A DNA stretch of 64,000 nt. It comes from Prinia subflava (Eukaryota > Chordata > Aves > Passeriformes > Cisticolidae). The stretch covers positions 14,303,098 through 14,367,097 of the forward strand of contig NC_086251.1 of assembly GCF_021018805.1 (NCBI RefSeq), read 5' to 3'. Positions 47,223 to 61,305 of this stretch are shown piece by piece (within the stretch, counting starts at the first letter, position 1; every line of letters starts with the position of its first letter). The notes beneath the pieces are model-generated. The model was given only the letters and a program-made list of their open reading frames with translations. It did not search any database and was not told the DNA's origin. Position numbers and translations under genes: made by a program.

Positions 47223-50200
47223 AGCTGCAGCCGGTCCCTCACTAGAGGGAGTCTCACGACAAGGATTGCTGAGCCCTCCCCGGAGCCAAGCAAGAAGCAG
47301 AGCGGTGCCATAATACAATAGGCTGTTGAAAAGGGGGTGATCCCTCAAAAGCCAAACAACAGCAGCTGCCGTGTTTCAAAAGGGCTTTTGTTTTTTCCTT
47401 CTGCAGAACGCATTTCTTACAATATGCGGTTTGCTTTTGAAAGAGACCCCCAAAGTGCAAATGAGCACTAAGTTAATGGTGTCCTTCCTGATGGACACCT
47501 CTGTACCAGGCTTCATCTCCCAGTGCAGTACACCATAACTGAGGAGTAGCTGGTATTTAAAACCCCAAGGTACTGACCATGAAAACCTACTGTTTACATT
47601 TACAGCTTGAAACCACAGTCCTAGAGTAGGATCCTACATATTAGTGAAACAAAAAGGCAACACCTGTACTTATCTCTGGAGGCACCAGCTCATGGTCACT
47701 CCTGAGCCTGCTCAAGAAACAGCTTTGGAGGCAGATGCAAATTGTTATTTTTTCCCTCTAGAGGAGTTCTAAAGGTAAAAATTGCATATATTAAAGCCAG
47801 CTTAGGGATACTGCTCCACTTGGGCTCTGAAGCTCCCAGGGAGGTGTGATCACCAACAAACAGCCATGAAAACTCATAAAAATCACCCTGTTAAATATGA
47901 GAACTCAGATCAAAGAATAAGGAGTTGCCATCCAGGTACACATTAAATTTATGAGCAGTTTCCCTTTATCCCTAGTTTAATTTTCTGTGTTCAGTGTCAT
48001 GTTGCTCACTGCATATAAAGCCACAACTCAATTTCAACTACAACAGCTTAGCCTAAACAGTTCTTAGCCTAAACCCTCTCTTTCTATGCATTTTACTTTT
48101 TACCAAGAGGAAAGTGCTGTAAATATTCATTTATTTGTGTTCACTGAGTATTATAAAATATGAAGGAACTTCCTATTTTATAATACTATTCATAGTCTGT
48201 CTATCTGTATTTTAGCTTTTTACTTTGTTTTCAGATGAGAAAAATAACCAGCCAGTTATCCAGCCTGACAAGTGGGTTTAGTTTGATCTACAGGTAATGA
48301 CAGTATCACCATAAGAGTCTTTATTAATTTATCTATTGATTATTTACAGGTCCCAAGCTGCACTTCAGTTGGCTCAGTCTTTGCATTAACAGCTGCTTGT
48401 CTTCCTCTTGGGCTGAGCTTTCCTGCATGTTAAGCACTATCAACCACATCAGTGGCTTCCAGTGTCTGAATTTCAATTCTGACTGTTTTTAAGAATTCTA
48501 CACTGAAAACTGTTCCTGCAGGTGATTTTATTCTGAGGATAATGGAAGGATGCACAACTGCAGCCAGCACTGGAATACTCCTTACCATTGCTGTGATTTT
48601 ACCCCAGCTCCCAAAAGCAACTCACACGCTTTTACTCCTGTTCGCTTAAAAGCAAAAAGTTTTCCTTGGGTTCCTTGGCAGCTGCAGTTGGGCTGGAGAT
48701 TGCTAAGCCATCTGTGCCTGACGTGGCACTGCAGACCTGGGCCCTACCAGCTCATGCATGTTTCATCACAGCTCAGCTTTCAGTCTAGACGTGTCCTAAA
48801 TGTTTCAAATGTCTCTTGGGCTCCTCAGGACAAAGCCAGGGTGGCACCAAGTGTGCACAGAGCATTTTTTCAAATTTAAAAACAAAACAAAACCCCAAAC
48901 AAATAAAAATCCCTCAAAAACATATTGCAACATAGTAGTTAGGAAACATGGAGAAAATAGAGCTGGGACTTGAGGCAGTGCATTCACATCCTGCCATAAA
49001 TTACTGGCTGCATAGATGCAGTCTGACCCAAAAAACAGCTAATGTACATCCTCCTGCTCGTGCCTGATGCACAGGTGTCATCAGCAAAACTTCAAAGCAA
49101 TAACTCCCAGCTGCTTGATGACATGGTTTATTATTAAACTGTGACAAACTTATGCATCTAAACAACCCTTTCACAGAGAGCAAACTTTGGAGGCTGCCTG
49201 GCTGTAGCTGACTCTCAGTCACATATCTGGCAACACTGCAGGACTAAAGGCTATTTAAATATTTGCAGCTTTTCAGTTAAGAGATTGTAATTGCACATTT
49301 TAAAGCAATAAGGCAATAAAATACTTTAATGTACTATCACAGTCCAGTATCTAAGCCTTTGTAAAGCAAAGAAACTACTCACGTCTATGAGTTAAAAAAA
49401 AAGCAAACTCCAGCTTATTTTGGGCAGGCACTTGTACTGTGTAAATGCAGCTCACTTCCCACACAGCTCCTCAAGGCTGCCCAGGAGCCCAGCAGCCTGT
49501 CCCACCCTTGGGGTAAGTGTGCATCCACAGACAAGGGTATCCTTTTTTCCTTACAGCTCCTCAAAAAGTAGCAATGTTCAAAGGAAGCACAGAAAAGAAG
49601 CATTTGGAAGCAGCTATTCTGAATCACAAGCTCGTAGGCTTTCATCCCAAACCATTACTACTACAACATTTTATCTGAAGTATCCACAAGAGAGGAAGGT
49701 ACACATTTTCCCCTGACACAAAAAGCAATGTTGTGGCAGAAGACACAGCAATTCTGCTAAAGAACCAGGGGGATCTGAAAGCTTTTCAGCTCCAGGCTCA
49801 CATAGAGGACGAGACTTTTGGAAAAGCAAACACATTGGGTACTTCTCCAAGGAATTTAACATCCGCACTGGGTGCAGTCACGAAGCCAATCCCCCAACCC
49901 TCTTCTTGTTGCCTGTGCTCTGGGCTTCAGCATGGGCTCCTCTGGGGGTCATGGTGCCCAGTGCCTGGGAGAGGGGGACACCCTCAACCAGCACCTTGCT
50001 GTGCTCTCTTCTCTTGGTAATGATTTCTGTAAATCTGTGATTTGCTTTTTTAGCCCCAGCAGAGCTGCATGCAGTGCCATGTTTAATGGACATGCCAGCT
50101 GCTGTGAAGGCTCTTCAACTTGCACAGCACTTCTTCTTTCCTGAAGGAATTGAATTTGTTCTTTAGGCAAAAAGATGATGAGTAGCTCTCAGAAGGATCC

Positions 50201-53200
50201 TCTGCAGATCCTGAAGATAAAGACAAAGATCTTTTACTTGCTGCTGGAGACAAAACTGCATTGCAAAGACAACTGAATTCCATTTTCACAATCTCACAGA
50301 CAGCTCATTGCTGATGCTGCACATTCAAAGGGTACTGCAAGGAAATCCTCTCAGTTTGCAAGGTGATTCTCTTACCCTGTGTCCTTTGGGCAGTGTGTTT
50401 ATGCTTTTCTCTTTGGTCCACTTGAAAACATCTGGAGAGGACACACTGCCTTTAAACCCGTGCTGGCTCTGCCATGAGTCAGATTGGCTCCAAGTCTGCC
50501 CTGGAGGGAGGTCAGAGCAGCTGTGTCCTGCATGTCCAGCTTTGGAAGCACTGACTCGCCAGAAACAGAGAGTTTTGAGAGAGCTGGACCCAAGGAGCAA
50601 CACAAGTACTGCTCCTGGTAAGATTTCACAGGATTTGTCACGAACTATCTTTACGAAGTATTTAGAAAAAAACCAAATGGAATCCCACACAGACCTGATT
50701 GTCCCACTATGAGACATCTACAGAGCACTGCCCTTGCAAACCAACGCATAAAACCAGAAGAAAAATGTAGATCTAAATCTAGCCTAAGGATTAGACTAAG
50801 CTTAAAAAACAGCTAGCCTGAGAATTTCAAAGTGTCCATGGCATCTGTATTCCTTTCTACTTTACTGAAAATGAGAGAGCCTTATCCACTGAATAATGGT
50901 CTACTTATCTTTGAAGGTTTTAAGAAACTCTTAGAAGGAGGGAGGGAAAAAAAAAAAAGGAAAGAATAGCTCTTGGAGTTTGTGTTTTCCTGAGGAAGCA
51001 TATTTTAATAGAATGACACTGACCCTTTAAGGGAAAATAAATAGATTATTCCTTCTGCAGCAGGGAAGCCACTTGTACTTTGTAATTCCTAAGTTTTTAA
51101 ATTGTGTTGGCATAGCTGTTTCAGGGACACAAGAAGGACTAGCAAGGAGAAGCTGGGAACTTCATAAACCAGGGAAAATAAAATATGTAATTACATGGTA
51201 CATTTGTTACAGAAGCCTTGTAGTTGGATGAGTGCTCAATTAATATAAATAAATCCATTTTCATAGCCAGAGGACTAAAGTTTAGTTGTGTTTAAGCTGT
51301 CAAAAGAACATTATTTTTCATATTTTTTACTGAGACTGAATTCCTCTTGCTTCCTTTAAAAATAACCAACTACATAAATATTAAGAAATAAATAATAAAG
51401 TTTCTTTTACCTCCTTTTCACATCTTTCTCTGCTTATCTAGCAGTAGGAAATACTCTGTAGTTTCTCTGTGTGCAGAGACTAACTGGTTTCTGACCTAAA
51501 GAGATTAAAATTCAGTGGTTATTGGAGGAGGATATGATCAATGTCAGACAAGAGCTACTGGGCCACTCAGGTAACTGCTTCTGCCTTTATCCTGTGCTTC
51601 AGATGACACTACAGCTTTCACATTTGTCAAAAAATAAAGTTGTTATCAAAGTAATACACAAAGCCTGGAGAGACCTGTTTTAAATAAGAGACATTTCTGA
51701 GGTTCTCAGGCATGTAAAATAAATCTCTGTTGTGCTCTCACGGGAAGGGCAGCACAGAGCACTGTTTGATGCAATTTGTAGGGGACAATAATCTTATTTC
51801 AGTTGTACAGAGTCACTAGGGCCAGGAAGGTGTAACTCATGAGTCACTGGGCAAGCACAGTTCAGCCCAGGGGACCCTGGCTGCAGCTTTCTATCACATT
51901 AATCCATGCAGTGCTCCACAAGATTGAAGTATTCACTTGGCATTTTATTTTTGCTATGGAGAGTCTCTACAAAAGCTCCAGCAAACTGGTATAAACAAAG
52001 GCTGAATTTTTAGTTGGGTTTTTTCTTTGCTTGAATTGTTTTATTTCAAGTGAGTAAAGAATGTTATATTCTCCACTACGAAATGCTGAAAGTAAAGTGA
52101 TTGGAGAAAAAAAAAAAACAAACCACAAATTGAGGTTCTGTTATCTTTAATCCAGCCATTCCACCACCAATTTGCTTTCCATGAGATCACATCTGACAGG
52201 AACAATTTCTCTTTCCTTCTTCCCTCTCAACCACAAGATGTAATTTCATATTTTCCCTGCTGTAAAATCCTACAGGCAAGAAAGCAGTATAGATTTTGCA
52301 TTTCATTTTTGAGGACCGTTAGCATCAAATGTTTGCCTGGGGTTGACTTCTCAACTAGTTTGTCCTCAAACTATAAATCTTCTCCTTTTTCTGTAGCAAA
52401 GTAACAGATCTTTTTAGCTGGTGGATGATGGTGACTGAAAAGAGCCTGCTGGAGCCAAGTGCTTAATTGCTTAATTATGTTGATAGGAGTCATACTTTGG
52501 TCTTATTCCTGCTGCCAGGAAAAAAAACTTTCAAAACACCCTTTTAAGAAGGAGCAACATTTCTCTCTTTTAATAAGTCAGTGTGACCCACTCTGTGTGT
52601 GCATAGGTAAGTGCAGTGTCTCACTGAGCCCAGGTACAGAGCACCCAAACCCCAGCACTCACATCCTTTTGCTCTCTTTCCTCTGCAATAAATCACTCGT
52701 GGCTCAGTGTCCCAGGAGTATTTTACTGCAGCAGCTTTTTAAAGGAAGACTTTTTCTCTTGCTTTAGCAAAGTCTTCTGTTGTCTCTGTGAGATGAAAAA
52801 TTTCTACCCAAACCACAGTCAACAGGACTATGTGTCTTGGACTTTCCACATCAAATTTTGTACCTGATAACATCAAACATGTTTAGGACAAGCCTATCAA
52901 ACTCACTTTTGCAGGCAAATTATTATTTTATAATTATTTGTTACCTCTTAGAAGTTAAATTTAATTTGGGTACTAGTTTTGCAAAAACTCAAACTTCTTT
53001 TCGTGTGGCTGGATAAAGGAACAAGAAAGCCCACAAAGTTATTAAAGGTATTGGGGCCTTACCTAAAGGAGATTATGTCTTTAAACAAATATTTCTGTAT
53101 GTCAGAAAATTGTGGAAATTTTCAAAAATTTCCACCCCACTGTGGCAATGAATGAGCTGTAGCTACAAAGTAAACATGAAAAACAAACAAAACCTTCCAC

Positions 53201-55054
53201 CCGTATCTCACTAAGGATCAAGTGAAACCTCTCAACAATTGTTGCTCAGTATTTTTTCATTTATTTAAACTGTTTCAGGAAAATGAATGAAATGTGAGTG
53301 CCAGCACACCATTTCAGCCAGGCATTCTCTGAACTGCATCCAAACTTTTTTAAGCCAGTATGATGACATCTGTTGAATTTAGCACACTTTGGAGCAGTTT
53401 CCCTGAGAGTCAATGTGAAAAGCAATGATCACTGGAGACTGAATAATGGGAACAATATTACTAAAAATTTTTGTGGACTCGTGTAAATTGGCAAATACTT
53501 TTAAATGTGACATTGTGGATTTTTCTATGGATATACTAACTCCCTTTCCAACAGTTCAGTATAAGAACATTACTATTGCAATTAACTGAGTTTCTGCCTG
53601 CTTCATAGAAGAAGCTAACAGGGCTGCTAATAAACTGCATCTACTGAGCAGCAAATCAAAGGCACATAAAGTCTTTATAGTTTTAGAACAGAACAAAACT
53701 GTAAAGGCCATTCTGATAATATCACCCCTGGGCATGATCCTTACCCCAGCAGGCAAACATCAGAGAAGGGTTTTGAACACACTGGACCTGCTCAAGGCCA
53801 AATCCAAACAATGGGAACAAGGTAGCAGAGAGTCTTATATTTATAGCTGTCTCTTCAGGTAATTATTTAACATTACAGGACATCAGTGAAATGTAGAAAT
53901 TACAGTTTTAATAGTAAAACACAAACTGCTCAGCCATAACGTGACATGTTTATGGAGTGGCTTTGCTGCCAAAATTTTTATTCACTTCCCTATGAAAAAA
54001 GAAAATAAACAATCCTGGTCCATCCAGCCAAGAAGCAACTCCCACTTTAGAGATAAAAGTGCATTGCTGTGCATCAAAAGGCTACTGTGATGTGTCAGTT
54101 CAGCTCTGGGTGTGTGGAAGGAATAGAAAATGGGTGAGTTTAGTTATCTGATTTAAGGCACTATTCCCATTTGAGAAAAAAAAAAAGTAGAAAATAAGAA
54201 CTGGATGAGGATAAGTCTGGTTTAATCTTTTATATAACTTGCAAAAAAGAAGACAGAGTGAAGAATGTAAGTTCAGATGTGAGTTTCTACTCAGATGAGA
54301 CTTCTGAGGAAACAAATTTTAAAATTTGACTTAGCTCCACTTAGAAAAGAAAATGGATGCTTCAGTGAATACATAAGAGTAGAAACACTTGTGACCATTG
54401 AAATTCCTTGAGTGGTAGTACTGTAATTCAAGAGTTCTGACCATAGGTCATAGGGCTATGGCATGCTGGGGAACTTTTAGTTCTATTTTTCTCCTTAAAC
54501 AAAAGCACAACAGAAGTGACACGCTTTTCAGGCTACTTACAATAATAAGCAAAGAAAGCAGGAGAAAGAGTAAATTAAATTAATAACAACTTTGGTGTAA
54601 TTTAAAAAAGGAAGCATGAAAGAACAATCTATCAAACCAAATAATTGAATTTCACTGTCAAAATCATCCATTTAGAAAGCAGGTGGCTTCTAAATATAGA
54701 ATATCCAGGCAACACTTGATAGAAGAAAATCTGTGAGAAAGTAACAGATACTTCCTACAAAGGCACTTCTAAAGACAGATACTGACTTTGGAAAAATATT
54801 TGTTTCCTGCTTATACTTTAGATAAGAATTTGCCATCATTTTACACAAAGAAGCTGCTCTCTGGGCACTCTGCTCCACCAATGATGACCTTCCTGCTCAT
54901 CTCACTGCTTCTTTTCTCCACCTATCCCATGAAAGAAACATCGCCTTGCTAATTTTTATTCCTCAAGTTGTAAAGCTGAAGTAGAACTAACAACTTTATT
55001 ATCCCCATTGCTACAAGCATACACTCACCAGGACGCAGTGAGAACTTATGATCA
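47223..55054. other. Intergenic DNA, no gene identified
   Basis: About 7.8 kb without a supportable gene. Frames of 130-134 codons overlap on both strands at 50308-50717. The phrase 'taaacccgtgctggctctgc' there (about 50455) faintly recalls an internal CR1 segment, so that patch may be a very old CR1 copy. Short poly-A runs lie near 50947 and 52109. Confidence 0.4.
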
Positions 55055-55330
55055 AAGAAGAGTTTAGGTTAGACAAGAACCTCAAGATCAGCAAATCCAG
55101 CTGTTAACCCAGCACTGCCAACTCCAGCACTAAACCAGGTCAGTCAGCAACACATAAATACTCCCCTGGGCAGCCTGTTCAAATGCCTGAGCACCCTTTC
55201 AGTGAAGAAATTTTCCCTAATATCCAATATAAACTGTCCCTGGCATAACTTGAGCCCATTTGCTCTTGTCCTGTCCCTTGCTACTTGGGAAAAAGACCAA
55301 CACTCATCTCACTACAGCCACCTTTCATGC
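55055..55330 (-). mobile_element. CR1-like LINE fragment, antisense
   Basis: The plus strand shows 'gacaagaacctcaagatcag', 'taacccagcactgccaactc', 'cctgggcagcctgttcaaat', 'ttcagtgaagaaattttccc' and 'tttgctcttgtcctgtccct', the reverse complement of an older CR1 subfamily 3' region. The 121-codon frame at 55202-55567 begins within it and is not a gene. Confidence 0.8.
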
Positions 55331-58300
55331 ACATGGCAAGACCGTAACATAAACATTCAACAAAGTCAAATGCCTTGGCAAAAAGGATTATACAATATGC
55401 ACGAGGGCCATATCCTCTCAGGCTTGAGAAAAGGAAATGAAGCAAGATTTTTATCCACAAGGCAGAAGAACAAGTTCCCAGGAGATGCTGAACCTGAAAA
55501 ACATCACTACTGCAGCAAAGGCCCCATCAGAGGCTATTTGAGTCAGCTGCCCACCCCATTAACCTAATAGTGCCCAGTCCTAGGAGGGAAATCCTGTGCT
55601 GATGAACTCCCTGGCAATCATTCTTGGATTTGAAGGCCTAGGATTTAAAATGGGAGCTGGAGTTGAAGTTCATTGAAGTTAAGGGTTCCTGTTGCTGGCA
55701 CTGATGCTCACTGTCAATTCAGTGCTTCAACTCCACTCAGGGATAATATTATTGTGAATGAAACAACAATTATGGTATTTATATCCTGTGCCTTCCCTCT
55801 CTTGGGCAGAGAGCAAAGGCAAAACGTATAAGCAAGTATTGGCCACTTAAAGCAGTGAATGAACAAGAGCCAGGGGAGGAAAAGGGTGGCAGCCGGACTC
55901 GCAGTGAGGGAAGGGAAGAGGGGACAAGTGTCTCTGTGGGGCTCTGTCACGAGGAGCCCCTGCAGTTCTGATGGCATTGCCCCTCAATGCTGCTCAGCTC
56001 TGCAGCAAGGGGCTGCCCAGGAAGCCTCACGGGTGCTGTCACCTGCACTTAACTCCTGAGTAAGGCAGGCACAAAGGTCAGCAGAGGCAAGTGGGCACAC
56101 GGCAGAGAGGGGCTGCAGGTTCTGATTTTTGAAAGTTCTGTTTAAAATGAGTCATTGCCCTGTGGTAACTCATTAAAGTCACGCTATTAATTAAAACAGG
56201 AGCCTAGGCCAGAAGAACATGCAGCATATTCTGCAGGCACCCCATGGTTCTCAGAGCAGGACAGAGCAGTATCTGCAGCCTCTCAAGAATGTCTTCTGCT
56301 CTTTTAATAGTTCTCCTTAGTGGGGTGCGGAGGTTTGTATCACGTATCTCTCTCCCCTTGCTGAATCCAAAATAGTGCACTGAGTCAGTGCTTACAGGCA
56401 GTCAGGCAGTCCCCAAGCAGGCTGAGCACGTGTCCCTGCGCCTGTGGGCTCCAGCTCCCCCAGGCCTCCCTCTCACAAGGCTCTTCTCACCTCCAGCACC
56501 ACCTCTGCCCGAGTAAGGGCTGCAGGGAGGAGAAAATCCCTCTCTGCTGCAGCATGTGCTTCCAGCAGGTCAGCAGATGATGGCCGTGGATCCAAAAATA
56601 CACTGAAATGGGTGGGAATCTTCTCTGCTGCCTTCCAGGGTGCCTGGATCAGGGCTGTCAGGCTGGAGATGCCCACCTTGGAATGGGGCAGCTGGCCCTG
56701 GATGAATGGAGTTCCACATGGGAGCATACCCTGCAAAGAGCACTAATCCAGCCCATTTTTAGTGCAAATGCCAGTTCAACACTGAGCACAGGGAGAGGGA
56801 AAATGTGTAACCAGGGAGCCTTAAATGCAGTGATTTTGAACCTTAACCTCTTCTCCTTAACCCTATTCTGAAGAGCTAAAACACTTCCCCTTCAACTCAG
56901 ACTTGCAAAAGGAACAACAGGGAGCATAAATTCACGGTGGTTTATCAATATCCTGTTCCTAAGAAAAGATATTTCCATGCTTTATACAATAATCACTTAA
57001 AGGCTGCAAGCTTGGCATTTTCACAGGAGTTTTTAGGTTTCTAGTATCTATTTTAATTTTGCATTTTACTCCCCAAAACATGCTTGTGCTTTGCACCAAA
57101 TCAAAACAACCTGTGCTAGCACAGCTACGATTACCTTCAGGGGTGACTAAGGTACAAAGAGTGGAAAAGGAAGGAAAATGTAAAGAAACAAATTCATTTT
57201 TCAAAGAACTGTTAATTACTTGTTAGTTTGATATTATTAACTACTAATACACAACTGACCACAAGGGTCAGACCCCAACAAATCCTCGTAGCACTGCTTC
57301 CAACAGGGCTCTCCTGTGACTCATGCCTTGCCCAACAAGCAGCAATATTTACCCACTGGATTGAGCAATGCTGATCATGCCCAGCCCGCTGTCTCCCTTT
57401 ACAGGGCAGCCTGAATTTTGACATTGACCCTGTTGCTAGTCTATGCTAGCATGTAGACCTTGGCCTTGCTAAAGACTCTCATTCCAGCCTCTCATATCTG
57501 CTTTTTAGGGCTCTGAACTCTCATCTCAGCATCGCCACACATTTGCTGGTGCTTCAAAATAAAATAGTTTATTACTGCTTGACATTGTCTTCCCACTGTG
57601 TAACTTTTGGATTTGAAATGTGTCTGTTTTGTATCCCTGACTCTCTTTTCCCCTGTAATACCATCTCTTAAGTTCACTTCTGGCTTGTATCCATTTTATA
57701 GGGACATGTCCTGCTGAAGTGCAGTGCTATAACACTGTACTTATCATGTGCCTTGAGGGATAAAGAGAGGAAGTCGGACCTTGTTATAATCTAATTTTGT
57801 ATACATATGCTTTGATTTCATCAGGAAATGCAGCATGAACTGAGATGCCCAGTGGCTCACCAGCAGTCACTGCAAGTATTTTCAAACCATGGCATGTAAG
57901 GGTTCTGCAGCCTCCCTTTGTGATTAACCAGCTCCTGTGACCCTTCTCTCCATCCAAGCAGCTCCAGCAGCTCCAGTTCGAAAGCACGGAACAGTGTGAA
58001 CCTGTGAGTGCAAACTGACAGTGGTCTCCTGAAGCACACAAAAGCAATTCCATGGACTCAGCTGGTTCTGCCACAGCCAAAACTCATCACTGAGCTTCCT
58101 ACTTGTATCCACGTCCACACCTCAGCCAGGGCAAGCCCCGAGCAGATGATGCAGCCTCCAGCCTCCCTCACACCTCCTCCTGTGCTGAGGACATGTGGGA
58201 GCCACAGCTCTTCCCGGTGCTCAGCAGGATCCAAACCGTGATCCCACCTCCGAAAAGCAGATGTAGGCTGAGAAAGAGAGCTCAAAAGCCCACTCACTTC

Positions 58301-61300
58301 TGAGTTCAGCTATGGAAAACACAGCGTTTGCTCACTGCTAAGAATGAGGACTTTTCTGTGTAAATGATAGCACTGGCGCCTTCTTCAGAGCCTTCCCATG
58401 GAGAACGGGGGTGGTCAGCCCAAGGACAACTTTAGGGACAATTTCAGAAGCTGTGTCCACAAACACTTAATAAATGATAAAATGAAAGGATTCCCAAAGA
58501 GAAGTAATATCCTTAGTGTAAAATAAATACTCTCATCCTTCTTCGCTTCGCTTCGCCCCAAAATGCTTCTGAATATTTTAAATGGTGAAAGAACAGAAGG
58601 ATTTTATATTACAGCAATTCTGAGATTCAAAATCACCAGCACTTAGATTCAAATAATTCACGATGGTGATTTTAACAGCACAAATCCTGCCTTCCTCATA
58701 ATATTATGATGCCATTTTTTGCAGGACTTCAGAAAAATCAGGCAGATTTTTGAAAAAGAAGAGACATAAAAATGGTCCTGACAGCAGCCCAGTGAAGAGA
58801 AGCTGTTTCTTCCCATATTTCCCCTCCCATCTCACAGGGAACAAAGAGAATTTTCCACCTCTCAGCTTCACAGATTTCCCCCAGGCAAAAAGAAGCTTGC
58901 ATCAGTTCCTGAAAATAGTTACATGGTATTGCTGCTGAAACTGCTTCACATTTAGGTCAAATCTCGAGACGAGCTTTAAAACGCAGCCAGAGCTGGAGCA
59001 GCCTTATGAGGGAACCTTAAGGTGCATCTTAGACATTGAACCAAGGCACCAAGGAGACCTGGGGGGAGGCCAAAGAGGACAAGTCACTGGAAAGCCAACC
59101 AATATTTTGTGTATGACTCTTGTGAGAACAGAGCAGTGATTTTGTGGCAAGTGATAAAGAACATTGAACTTTCAAAGGAAGAAAGGTGCCTGGGAAATGC
59201 AGGGTGCTCTACTGTAAGTGGCCTCTGACAGGCAATGGGAGATGGAACAGAGGCAGCAAAAAAGGGAAAATCGGAAAATAATGTGGGAAATCTGCTCAGT
59301 CTTACAGAAGAAATTTAATCATGTAAGGCATTTAAACATGCCCTATTTTAAAAAACGGGGGATTATGATTACAAAAATAAAATGTGCCTTTCCAAATTCT
59401 CTTTGCTGACAATTTGCTAATGCTAGTTTTACTGTCATTTTGTTGTGAAACTCATTTCACATTTTCAGAGCTGTTCACAGAATATTATAGGTGTATTGGG
59501 GATTTGGAAACTGAGCAGGCATTTATTCCTGTAACTGGCAGTCTGGCTTCATAAAACCAAAATACATAAACAGCAAAAACATAACAAATATTTTTTCATT
59601 TTAACCCAATACTTGATTTGACCCAAACATTGATTGTTTTATTACAGATGCCTGAAAATATTCCGTAGTCACTATGGAAGTTTTCTTACCCTTTTGAATG
59701 AATTTGTCATATACTGACACTGACATGGCATCAGAAATTTGCCATATTATTGCCAACACAAACAGTTTGAGGAGTCTGTTGTGAACTACAGAACACACAA
59801 GACTTGATACTAGATCCTCCTTGAATAATTATGTTTCCAGTAAGTTGGTGCCTCTCTGCACAGCCTGTGCAGCCAGGTGTGGGATCAGTTCTTTAGATTT
59901 TATATGGACATTATATGTTTTTTTGGCTGGGTGGCAGTTTGCCCTGTAGCTAATACTGGTGCCACCTCCTAATAACCCTGTGTGGAAATAAACCTGCTGT
60001 TGTGACCAGGATCTCCAGAGAGTGGATTTGCAGGAGTGGGCGAAGGGGAATTGTTCCTGTTGTCACTGTGGGGCCGAGAGGGGGAACATGGCTCCTTCAT
60101 GTTTGCTGGCAAATGACAGATCTTGGATTCAGCTAAAAACCAAGGCAGGCACCAGCTGCATGGGGAGGTCAGGATGAGATTGGAAAGGGAATTGTTTCCT
60201 CAGCAGCAGTAATGTTTTTGACACAGCATCCCAGAGGTGACCACACTGTCTTATACAGCCTTCCTTCCCCTAAGCATGAAAACCCCTTGATTTCTTTTAA
60301 AAAAGAGAAAGGAGCAAAAGCTTTTCCTTACTGCAAGTAGATATATTTTCAGCATTCAGCACTGTCCTTTCATTCAAAATATGTAATTCTATTTTTATTC
60401 CCTGATCATCTAGCAGAATTCACCATGACCCAGGGGAGAGGTTAATTTTTGTACTGAATATCCTATTGCCATGTGGCTGGAAGAGAGGGAATGTTGCTTC
60501 TTTTCAGCTCAAAATTAAAATGCAGATTTTTTCTATTTATAATTAATTTCAACTGTATATTTTCTGCTACTCTTTTTAAAGGCAAAGCATTGCTTACTCT
60601 CAGAAATGTACAGTACAAAAAGGTATTCCTGAATGTTTTATTTTGGAAGTGTAAAGGCTTTTAAAATAAACAAAAGTAAATATTCAAACACATTTCATAC
60701 TGCATGTGGTAGGAGTGGCTCCATACAACACAATATGGATGATGCAAATCCAGCAGTTAATTTCTCTGAGACATACAGTATAGTATAGAGACACTTCTAG
60801 ATCTGGTCTTGTGTCATTGCCTGACCCTTTTTTTATCATTTAAATCCAGCCTAGTTTATTAATTATTAATATTTTATTTTGCTATATTGATTGTTCAAGT
60901 TAGGAAAAAAAAACACCAGCTAAAAACTACGGACTTGCGAACACTGCAAGACCCTAAAAACTGCAATCTCTGAGGATAAATATACATTTAATTTTTGAGG
61001 AAATGTGTCATTACCTGCAGTTGAATCAACGCAGAATGATCGTGCAATTAAATAGTCTGAATTGAAATTTAAAGCTGCAGACCACGATTTTCCCTACTCC
61101 CAGTTCTGCTTGAAATCTCTCAAACTATATTTTTACATTTAAAAAAATATAATTAGCTTTAGATTTCCCCACAATAAATAACACCAGAACATACCTTGTG
61201 CTACCAACCTGAATTTTAAAAAAAAGTAAGAGGCCACCTCAGTGTTACGAGTTCATGAGATCTGTCAGACACAAAGCCCTAACAGAGTTTCCCAGTCAGA

Positions 61301-61305
61301 AGGCA
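55331..61305. other. Intergenic DNA between NUCB2 and KCNJ11
   Basis: No gene can be supported. Minus-strand frames at 56473-56736 (87 codons) and 57784-58080 (98 codons) lie in moderately GC-rich DNA but have no recognisable domain. The right part must contain the KCNJ11 3' UTR. On the minus strand, AATAAA signals (TTTATT on plus) occur at 60855-60860 and 60873-60878 among others, so the transcript end is not determined. Confidence 0.4.

Noticed and set aside
45950..47245. A 431-codon frame with 23-residue repeats that looks like a repetitive secreted protein
   Set aside because: A second frame over the same array is equally open, as expected for a stop-free 23-bp unit, so the frame itself carries no evidence of selection.
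59870..60110. Possible solo LTR suggested by an AATAAA near 59988 and TG/CA-like ends
   Set aside because: No matching direct repeats, target-site duplication or known LTR sequence could be recognised.
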